A stretch of DNA of 64,000 nt from Abyssibius sp040880065 (GTDB lineage: Bacteria; Pseudomonadota; Alphaproteobacteria; Rhodobacterales; Rhodobacteraceae): positions 1-64,000 of the forward strand of contig JBBDJE010000053.1 in NCBI GenBank assembly GCA_040880065.1, written 5' to 3'. This document shows, in pieces, positions 7,928 to 14,707 of the stretch (its first letter is position 1; every line of letters starts with the position of its first letter). A program made the translations under genes and the position numbers. The notes beneath the pieces were generated by a model that was not told where the DNA came from, ran no database searches, and saw only the letters and a list, made by a program, of their open reading frames with translations.

Positions 7928-9244
7928 TCAGGCGAGGCTGTCGAGGGTGGCGCGGAATTTGCCCATCATTTCATCTATATGCGCGGTTGATGCAATGAAC
8001 ATCGGGGCGAGAATGCCCGTATCGCCTGTGAATTTGACGTGCAGACCATTCCAGAACATGCGTTTTTGCGCTTCAGTGCCACGCTGGCCGGGGGCGGCAC
8101 CCTTGTGCAATTCAACCCCTGCCAACAGGCCCATGCTGCGCACATCCATCACCAGCGGATGGTCGGCAAGCGCGTGAACGGCCTTGCCAAAATAGGTGGC
8201 GAGCGTGTTGGCGCGCGTGAAAAGGTCTTCGTCTTCAAGCAGTTGCAGCATGGCATTGCCCGCAGCACAGGCGGCGGGATGGGCTGAATAGGTATAGCCG
8301 TGGAAAAACTCGATGCTACCGGGCTTCGCGCCATCGGTGACGGCTTCATAGATATGGTCGGCAACGGTGACAGCGCCCATGGGAACAGCGCCGTTGGTCA
8401 GCGCCTTGGCCATGGTCATAATATCTGGTTTAACGTTAAACTTTTGGGAGGCGAAGGCTGTGCCAAGGCGCCCGAACCCGGTGATGACTTCATCAAAAAC
8501 CAGCAAAATCCCATGTGCATCGCAAATTTCGCGCAAGCGTTCAAGATAGCCTACAGGTGGGCACAGAACGCCGGTAGAGCCTGCAACTGGCTCGACAAAG
8601 CAGGCGGCAATGGTTTCGCCGCCATAGGTCTGACAGGCGCGCTCCAGATCCTCGGCGAATTCGCGGCCCTGTTGTGGCTGGCCGGATTGGTTCAGTTCAT
8701 GTCCGGTAAAGGTATGGCGCATCATCACCACATTGGGCATGGTCACAGGGAAGGTGCGGCGGTTATTCACCATGCCAGACAGTGAGATGCCGCCGATATT
8801 CACCCCATGATAGGCCCGTTCGCGGCTGACAAAGCGAATACGGTCGCGCCCCATGGCCGAATGATAGGCCATGACGATTTTCAGCGCGGTATCAATCGCC
8901 TCAGACCCGGAATTGACGAAGAATGTGTGGTTCATCCCGTCGGGGGTGAGCCGCGCGATGCGATCGGCCAGAGCAAAGCCACCCTCATGCCCCATGCCAA
9001 AGGGCGCGGTATAGGTGTTGCGCAGCATTTGCGCATGCACCGCCTCGATGATCTTGGGGTGGCAATGCCCGGCGGGCGAGCAGAACAGACCGGAGGAGCC
9101 ATCAATGATCTGCCCGCCGCGATGGTCGGTCATATAGGTGCCGGAGGCCGCGTTCACGAGCCGCGGTTCGGCCTTGAAGCCGCGATTGTCGGTAAACGGC
9201 ACCCAGAAATTTTCTAGGCTGTTTGGCAAAACATCATGTGGCAT
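7928..9244 (-). CDS. tpa: class III omega-amino acid:pyruvate aminotransferase, probable taurine-pyruvate aminotransferase
   Basis: A 438-residue PLP enzyme of aminotransferase class III. The catalytic lysine is K280 in MTMAKALTNGAVPMG, the PLP-contacting aspartate is D251 in LVFDEVITGFGR, and NSGSEAIDTALK lies at 111-122. Overall it closely resembles omega-amino acid (beta-alanine):pyruvate transaminases. Taurine-pyruvate aminotransferase belongs to the same subgroup and makes sulfoacetaldehyde plus alanine. Context decides the call: it diverges from a MocR regulator, has two CTGGAC-type direct repeats upstream, and lies close to xsc, the enzyme that consumes sulfoacetaldehyde. Beta-alanine or putrescine transaminase are real alternatives, the latter because of the neighbouring puu genes. 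Confidence 0.7.
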   Translation of the reverse strand: MPHDVLPNSLENFWVPFTDNRGFKAEPRLVNAASGTYMTDHRGGQIIDGSSGLFCSPAGHCHPKIIEAVHAQMLRNTYTAPFGMGHEGGFALADRIARLTPDGMNHTFFVNSGSEAIDTALKIVMAYHSAMGRDRIRFVSRERAYHGVNIGGISLSGMVNNRRTFPVTMPNVVMMRHTFTGHELNQSGQPQQGREFAEDLERACQTYGGETIAACFVEPVAGSTGVLCPPVGYLERLREICDAHGILLVFDEVITGFGRLGTAFASQKFNVKPDIMTMAKALTNGAVPMGAVTVADHIYEAVTDGAKPGSIEFFHGYTYSAHPAACAAGNAMLQLLEDEDLFTRANTLATYFGKAVHALADHPLVMDVRSMGLLAGVELHKGAAPGQRGTEAQKRMFWNGLHVKFTGDTGILAPMFIASTAHIDEMMGKFRATLDSLA

Positions 9245-9296
9245 GGCGCAGCTCCGCTCGGGTTTTGCAAAGGCTAGGCGCGCGGCTGCGCTTTAC

Positions 9297-9328
9297 TTAT
9301 GTCCAGATTGGCCGTTAGATAGGTCCAG
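9297..9328 (-). promoter_or_regulatory. candidate TauR operator: two direct repeats upstream of tpa
   Basis: Read toward the aminotransferase gene, CTGGACCTAT (9328-9319) and CTGGACATAA (9306-9297) are direct repeats whose starts are exactly 22 bp, two helical turns, apart. They end about 52 bp before the tpa start codon. MocR-type regulators bind direct repeats, and the Rhodobacter capsulatus TauR site, as I recall it, is CTGGACYTAA. A matching pair with the same spacing lies before xsc (11701-11732). Confidence 0.65.
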
Positions 9329-9339
9329 TCAGAGGGGTT

Positions 9340-10803
9340 ATGGCACTTTCGGCAGACACATTTTTCCTTGATCCGGCCAGCCCCGGCACGCTGCAAAGCC
9401 AGATCCGCCAGTCGATCACCGCAGCAGTCCTATCTGGGCGGCTGCGCAAGGGTGAACGGCTGCCAAGCTCGCGCGCGCTGGCAAACCATTTGGGCATTGC
9501 GCGCATTACCGTTACGCTGGCCTTTCAAGACCTTGTGGCAGATGGCTATCTGGAAAGCCGCGACCGTTCGGGCTATTTCGTTGCCCCGACCGCGCCGCTG
9601 GCCGAGGCACCGCGCCACCGAAAACCCTTGCCACCGGGGCAAATTGACTGGGCAGAATGGCTGGATATGCGCCATGCCGGTGCACGTGTGGTTGAAAAAG
9701 AGGCGGGTTGGCAGCGCTTCAAATATCCGTTCATCTACGGGCAAACCGATGCGACACTGTTCAACCATACAAGCTGGCGGCTCTGCGCGCACCAAGCGCT
9801 TGGCAAGCGCGATTTTCATGCTTTGACAGCCGATTACGGCACCAGCGATGACCCGATGTTGCTGGATTATATCGCCCGCCACACCCTGCCCCGGCGCGGC
9901 ATTTCGGCAGCGCCCGAAAATATCCTCATCACCATAGGGGCGCAGAACGCGCTATGGCTGATATGCCAGCTTTTGCTGGGCAACGGGCGGCAGGCTGCGT
10001 TTGAAAACCCCGGCTACCCCGGTTTGCGGGCGATACTGGCGCAGTTTGGCGCGGCTTTGCCTGTGGATGTTGACGAATGCGGCCTGCCACCCGAAGCGCT
10101 GCCGCATCCGGCCAAGCTAGTTTTTGTAACCCCCAGCCACCAGGCACCCACCACGGTGACAATGCCAATGGCACGCCGCCGCCAGCTTCTGGCGCAGGCA
10201 AAAGCCCGTAACATGCTGATTGTAGAAGACGATTACGAATTTGAAATGAGCTTTTCCAACCCGCCAACCCCAGCGCTGAAATCGCTCGATGCCGAGGGGC
10301 GGGTGATTTATGTGGGCAGCTTTTCCAAATCGCTGTTCCCCGGTTTGCGGCTTGGCTATCTGGTGGCCCCGCGCGAATTTGTTGCCGAAGCCCGTGCGCT
10401 GCGGGCCACGGTTTTGCGCCATCCGCCGGGGCATATCCAGCGCACGGTGGCCTATTTTCTGGCACTGGGGCATTACGATGCCCAGATCAACCGCATGCGC
10501 GCCACGTTCAAAGAGCGCCGCGCCACAATGCACGACGCGCTCGCGCGGCACGGGTTGCAGGCGTTGCGGGGCGGGGTTTCGGGCGGTACGAGTTTCTGGA
10601 TGCAAACCGCCGCAGGCATTGATAGCGCCGCCCTTGCCGCCGCCCTGCGCCATGACGATGTGCTGATCGAGCCGGGCGATCCGTTTTTTGCTGAATCCGG
10701 GCCGGGCAGCAGGTTCTATCGGCTGGCCTATTCCTCAATCGATGCGGCGCGCATTCCCGAGGGTATTGCACGCATCGCCCGCGCAGAGTCGGCGCTGCGA
10801 TGA
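9340..10803 (+). CDS. tauR: MocR/PdxR-type GntR-aminotransferase regulator, probable TauR
   Basis: A 487-residue regulator. A GntR-type winged helix spans about residues 10-80 (SGRLRKGERLPSSRALANHLG, then RITVTLAFQDLVADGYL). A fold-I aminotransferase-like domain follows, with the PLP-lysine motif GSFSKSLFPGLRLGY and the preceding IVEDDYEFEMS. MocR proteins sense an amine/PLP adduct. In Rhodobacter capsulatus TauR is of this type and activates tpa and xsc. Here the gene diverges from tpa, is followed by xsc after one intervening gene, and has candidate TauR repeats on both sides. The RBS AGAGGGGTT supports the start. Another amine-sensing MocR role, such as GABA or putrescine, is less likely given the operator match. 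Confidence 0.75.
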   Translation: MALSADTFFLDPASPGTLQSQIRQSITAAVLSGRLRKGERLPSSRALANHLGIARITVTLAFQDLVADGYLESRDRSGYFVAPTAPLAEAPRHRKPLPPGQIDWAEWLDMRHAGARVVEKEAGWQRFKYPFIYGQTDATLFNHTSWRLCAHQALGKRDFHALTADYGTSDDPMLLDYIARHTLPRRGISAAPENILITIGAQNALWLICQLLLGNGRQAAFENPGYPGLRAILAQFGAALPVDVDECGLPPEALPHPAKLVFVTPSHQAPTTVTMPMARRRQLLAQAKARNMLIVEDDYEFEMSFSNPPTPALKSLDAEGRVIYVGSFSKSLFPGLRLGYLVAPREFVAEARALRATVLRHPPGHIQRTVAYFLALGHYDAQINRMRATFKERRATMHDALARHGLQALRGGVSGGTSFWMQTAAGIDSAALAAALRHDDVLIEPGDPFFAESGPGSRFYRLAYSSIDAARIPEGIARIARAESALR

Positions 10804-11717
10804 CACGGCTTTCCATTCATCTGAGCCCCGCCACATTGCAGGGGTATAGGGGCGGAAAATTTCGCTTTATGAACAAGTTACGCGAGGTTGTGGAGGGCCG
10901 GGGTTGGCGCGTATCATTGCGTGAAAAATCGCGCTTTGACAGGGTTTTAGCCGGGGCTGGCCGTGCCTATCATCTCCATGAAATTGACGGGGCGAGTGGC
11001 GCACGCGGGCTGAACTATCGCCGCGCCTATTTCTACCCTTGGTGGATGTTTGACCATCCGAACCAGCGCTTTGGCGGGCGTATCGGTGCAATGAGCTTTG
11101 ATGCCGCCAGCATAGACGGCCGAGTTGCCACAGCGTTTTACGCCGGTTTAAAGCGCAATTATCTGGCCGACTGGGCCCGCGGCGACCCGAACGGCCCCGC
11201 ACTTGTGCCGCTGCAAGCGGAGCTAACACGCCAGCGACCGTGGCAGTTTATGGACCTGAAAACACTTGTTTCACTAATTCGTCAACATGATCCGGCGCGC
11301 GAGATCATCCTGAAACCGCATCCAAAGCTGACCTATAGCGCCAAGGAGCAGGCGCTGCTTGCGGAACTGGTCACCAACCCCCAAACGCGTATTTCTGAAG
11401 CCCCAATGAAAGAGGCCATGGGCGGTTGCGCCTATATCGCCACACAAAATTCGGCGGCCGCATTTGAAGCGATGGTGCTGGGAATACCGGCGCTTATTTG
11501 CGCGCGCGCCGATTTTCACCATGGCTGCACAGTGCTGCGCCCCGATGCAGATGCCGCCAGCGCATTTGCCCGATTGCGCGGCGAGAAGCCCGATTTCGCG
11601 CGCTATCTTTACTGGTTTTTGGAGAAGAACTGCGTGCATGCAGGTCGCGATGATGCGCATCGCAAGATTGCCGCACTTCTAGCTGAATGCGGCTGGCCTG
11701 TTGGACCTATCGCTTAA
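10800..11717 (+). CDS. capsule polysaccharide biosynthesis-like (glycan) protein
   Basis: A 305-residue protein with no membrane segment. The C-terminal half contains IILKPHPKLTYSAKEQ and IATQNSAAAFEAMVLGIPAL, the HPK and N-S/E-x-LxxGxPxL blocks seen in Capsule_synth and related GT-B-like proteins (KpsS/KpsC, poly-glycerolphosphate transferases). It starts with ATGA overlap at the tauR stop and ends 69 bp before xsc; the candidate xsc operator overlaps its last codons. Its relation to sulfonate metabolism is unexplained. It may be a passenger, or it may act in glycan synthesis elsewhere. Exact function is unknown. Confidence 0.55.
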   Translation: MTRLSIHLSPATLQGYRGGKFRFMNKLREVVEGRGWRVSLREKSRFDRVLAGAGRAYHLHEIDGASGARGLNYRRAYFYPWWMFDHPNQRFGGRIGAMSFDAASIDGRVATAFYAGLKRNYLADWARGDPNGPALVPLQAELTRQRPWQFMDLKTLVSLIRQHDPAREIILKPHPKLTYSAKEQALLAELVTNPQTRISEAPMKEAMGGCAYIATQNSAAAFEAMVLGIPALICARADFHHGCTVLRPDADAASAFARLRGEKPDFARYLYWFLEKNCVHAGRDDAHRKIAALLAECGWPVGPIA

Positions 11718-11732
11718 ACAATCTGGCCCTAA
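11701..11732 (+). promoter_or_regulatory. candidate TauR operator: two direct repeats upstream of xsc
   Basis: TTGGACCTAT (11701-11710) and CTGGCCCTAA (11723-11732) are direct repeats 22 bp apart. They end 53 bp before the xsc ATG and are oriented toward it. This is the same spacing, orientation and distance as the pair before tpa. Relative to CTGGACYTAA the first copy has two mismatches and the second has one. The upstream copy overlaps the end of the glycan-type gene. Confidence 0.6.
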
Positions 11733-11785
11733 TGAGGCCGACACAAAACCCTGATGTTGATGCAAATTCCGAAGGGATAGCCGCC

Positions 11786-13561
11786 ATGAAAATGACCACA
11801 GAAGAAGCTTTCGTCAAAACTCTGCAACGCAATGGAATCGAAGATGTTTTTGGCATTATCGGTTCGGCCTTCATGCCAATATCCGACTACTTCCCAAAGG
11901 CGGGCATAAAGTTTTGGGATGTCGCTCATGAATGCAATGGCGGCTATATGGCCGATGGCTACACCCGCACATCGGGCAAAATGGCGATGATCATTGCCCA
12001 GAACGGGCCGGGTGTTACCAATTTTGTGACCTGTGTAAAAACCGCCTATTGGAACCATACGCCGATGCTGCTCGTCACCCCGCAGGCGGCGAACAAGACG
12101 ATCGGTCAGGGCGGATTTCAAGAGGTCGAACAGATGGCGCTGTTCAAGGACATGGTCGCCTATCAAGAAGAGGTGCGCGACCCGACCCGCATTGCCGAAG
12201 TGCTCAACCGGGTGATTACCAAGGCGCGCCGCATGTCGGCCCCCGCGCAAATCAATATTCCGCGCGATATCTGGACACAAGTCGTTGATATCGCGCTTCC
12301 GGAAATTGTAGAATTCGAACGTCCGGCTGGCGGCGCTGGTGCTATTGCTGCGGCTGCAAAACTTTTATCAGAGGCGCGGTTTCCTGTTATTTTAAACGGC
12401 GCAGGCGTCATTCTGGCAGGTGCAATTCCCGATTCCTTGGTTTTGGCCGAACGTCTGGACGCCCCCGTGGCTTGTAACTATCAGCACAATGACGCATTTC
12501 CCGGCAGTCACCCGCTGGCGGTTGGCCCCCTTGGCTATAATGGCTCCAAGGCCGCAATGAAACTGATCGCGCAGGCCGATGTTGTGCTGGCGCTTGGCAC
12601 GCGGTTGAACCCGTTTTCAACCTTGCCCGGCTATGGCCTGGACTATTGGCCAACGGGTGCCAAGCTTATTCAGGTCGACATCAATGCCGACCGGATTGGC
12701 CTGACCAAAAAGGTTGATGTTGGCATTATCGGCGATGCGGGCGCGGTGGCGCGCAGTATTTTGTTGCAACTGGAGGCATCGGCTGGCGATGCCGGTCGCA
12801 AAGAACGCAAAGCACTGATTGCACAAACAAAATCGGCCTGGGCGCAGGAGCTGACATCGCTTGACCACGAGCAAGACGACCCCGGCACCGATTGGAACGC
12901 GCGCGCCCGTGCCGCACACCCCGACTGGCTGTCACCGCGCAAGGCGTGGCGCGCAATTACCGCATCGCTGCCCAAAGAGGCGATTATCAGCTCGGATATC
13001 GGTAACAACTGCGCAATCGGCAATGCCTATCCCAGCTTCGAGTCCGGGCGCAAATATCTGGCACCGGGGCTGTTTGGCCCTTGCGGCTACGGGTTTCCAT
13101 CGATCATCGGTGCAAAAATCGCCAACCCCGATGTGCCGGTTGTCGGTTTTGCAGGTGATGGCGCTTTTGGCATTTCCATGAATGAAATGGTTGCAATAGG
13201 GCGTGATGAATGGCCCGCGATCACCATGGTCATCTTCCGCAACTACCAATGGGGCGCGGAAAAGCGCAACACAACACTTTGGTATGATGACAATTTCGTA
13301 GGAACCGAGCTTGATGGCAAAGTCTCCTACGCCAAAATCGCCGATGCCTGCGGGCTGAAGGGCGTGCAGGTATCGACCATGGACGGGTTGACCGAGGCAC
13401 TCGCTACGGCATTGAAAGACCAGAAGGCCGGAGTCACAACCTTTATAGAAGCTGTTTTGAATCAAGAACTTGGAGAGCCATTCCGGCGTGATGCAATGAA
13501 AGCGCCGGTAGTAATTGCCGGAATTGACGCCGCCGACATGCGGCCGCAAAAACGCGCCTGA
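11786..13561 (+). CDS. xsc: sulfoacetaldehyde acetyltransferase
   Basis: A 591-residue ThDP enzyme. Xsc uses phosphate to convert sulfoacetaldehyde to acetyl phosphate and sulfite in the cytoplasm. The ThDP-activating glutamate is E49 in VAHECNGGYMADGYTR. The metal-diphosphate motif is GDGAFGISMNEMVAIG, ending in FRNYQWGAEKRN. Domain order is PYR, central and PP, and the length is normal for Xsc. The start MKMTTEEAF is chosen because GAAGGGAT lies 7 bases upstream; the frame is open further up without good initiation context. It begins the xsc-ackA-soeABC operon, with ackA 3 bp downstream. Acetolactate synthase-like relatives are excluded by the overall Xsc-type sequence and the soeABC context. 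Confidence 0.92.
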   Translation: MKMTTEEAFVKTLQRNGIEDVFGIIGSAFMPISDYFPKAGIKFWDVAHECNGGYMADGYTRTSGKMAMIIAQNGPGVTNFVTCVKTAYWNHTPMLLVTPQAANKTIGQGGFQEVEQMALFKDMVAYQEEVRDPTRIAEVLNRVITKARRMSAPAQINIPRDIWTQVVDIALPEIVEFERPAGGAGAIAAAAKLLSEARFPVILNGAGVILAGAIPDSLVLAERLDAPVACNYQHNDAFPGSHPLAVGPLGYNGSKAAMKLIAQADVVLALGTRLNPFSTLPGYGLDYWPTGAKLIQVDINADRIGLTKKVDVGIIGDAGAVARSILLQLEASAGDAGRKERKALIAQTKSAWAQELTSLDHEQDDPGTDWNARARAAHPDWLSPRKAWRAITASLPKEAIISSDIGNNCAIGNAYPSFESGRKYLAPGLFGPCGYGFPSIIGAKIANPDVPVVGFAGDGAFGISMNEMVAIGRDEWPAITMVIFRNYQWGAEKRNTTLWYDDNFVGTELDGKVSYAKIADACGLKGVQVSTMDGLTEALATALKDQKAGVTTFIEAVLNQELGEPFRRDAMKAPVVIAGIDAADMRPQKRA

Positions 13562-13564
13562 GCA

Positions 13565-14701
13565 ATGATGAGCCCGGCAAATTCCGGCCAAATTCTGGTG
13601 GTAAATGCCGGCTCATCGTCGATCAAGTTTGCGGTTTTCAACGGCAGCCTTAAGAGGGTTCTTACAGGCATAGCGGCCGGCATTTCCGGCGACGGTCGGT
13701 TTCGCATTGATGATGCTGAATGCACAGCCCGGTTTGAAGACTATAATTCAGCCCTGAACCATATTTTTGATGCATTGGCCAAGCGAGGGATCCAGCTTGA
13801 AAACATGCGTGCGGCAGCGCATCGCGTGGTGCATGGTGGGGTGATTCTGTCTGCGCCTGCTGCAATTTCACCGGCCATTCGCCGCGAAATTGCGAAAGTC
13901 GTAGTTTTGGCGCCGCTTCATAACCCCGCCAATCTTGCGGCGATCGATGCAATAGCGACGCGCGCGCCAAACCTGCCCCAGTTTGCCAGCTTTGATACCG
14001 GCTTTCACGCAACTAACTGCCCAGAAGCGAAAACCTATGCGCTGCCATTGGAATGGCGCAACAAAGGCCTGCAACGCTATGGTTTCCATGGTATTTCCTT
14101 CAGTGCACTGGTCGATAACCACCCAAAGCCCCTGCCGGATCGTTTGCTGGCCTGCCATCTTGGTAATGGCGCATCGCTCTGCGCAATCAAGAATGGTAAA
14201 TCCTGCGCCACGACAATGGGGTTTTCGCCCGTTTCCGGCCTGACCATGGGTAGCCGCACGGGCGATATTGATGCGATGGCGGTGCTTGATATTGCCGCGG
14301 CCATTGGCGTTGACAAAACCCGTAAACTATTAAACCACAATTCGGGGCTGCGCGCACTTGGTGGCACGAATGATATGCGCAGCCTGCTCGCCTCGCCCCG
14401 CCGCGAAGCGAAATTTACCGTTTCGCATTTCATCCATTGGGCTGTTCAGCATGCAGGCGCAATGATCGCGACATTGGGCGGGCTGGACGGGGTGACATTT
14501 ACCGGTGGGATTGGTGAACACGCACCCGAAATTCGCGCCGGAATACTTGATGGGCTGGAATGGCTTGGCATTAAGTATGATACTGAACTAAACCAGCGCA
14601 ATGCCAGCATGCTCCATACCCTAGACAGCGCGGTTCAAGTCTGTATCGTTCCTGCGGATGAAGAACTTCGTATCGCGCAAGACGCGGCCACTTTACTGTA
14701 G
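13565..14701 (+). CDS. ackA: acetate kinase
   Basis: A 378-residue ASKHA-fold kinase. ILVVNAGSSSIKFAV is the N-terminal signature, RVVHGG and GFHATNC follow, and the nucleotide-binding blocks are HLGNGASLCAI, PVSGLTMGSRTGDID and FTGGIGEHAPEIR. It interconverts acetyl phosphate plus ADP and acetate plus ATP. It sits 3 bp after xsc and 6 bp before soeA, so the acetyl phosphate made by Xsc is probably its substrate. In many xsc loci this place is taken by phosphotransacetylase (pta), which would give acetyl-CoA. Here the product would be acetate plus ATP. No pta is present in the window. Confidence 0.93.
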   Translation: MMSPANSGQILVVNAGSSSIKFAVFNGSLKRVLTGIAAGISGDGRFRIDDAECTARFEDYNSALNHIFDALAKRGIQLENMRAAAHRVVHGGVILSAPAAISPAIRREIAKVVVLAPLHNPANLAAIDAIATRAPNLPQFASFDTGFHATNCPEAKTYALPLEWRNKGLQRYGFHGISFSALVDNHPKPLPDRLLACHLGNGASLCAIKNGKSCATTMGFSPVSGLTMGSRTGDIDAMAVLDIAAAIGVDKTRKLLNHNSGLRALGGTNDMRSLLASPRREAKFTVSHFIHWAVQHAGAMIATLGGLDGVTFTGGIGEHAPEIRAGILDGLEWLGIKYDTELNQRNASMLHTLDSAVQVCIVPADEELRIAQDAATLL

Positions 14702-14707
14702 GGGCTT

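Noticed and set aside
7928..9244. Putrescine-pyruvate aminotransferase (SpuC) identity
   Set aside because: The puu operon next door makes this tempting, but the gene has its own direction, a terminator between it and pot, and TauR-like repeats upstream. Taurine is the better hypothesis, though not proven.
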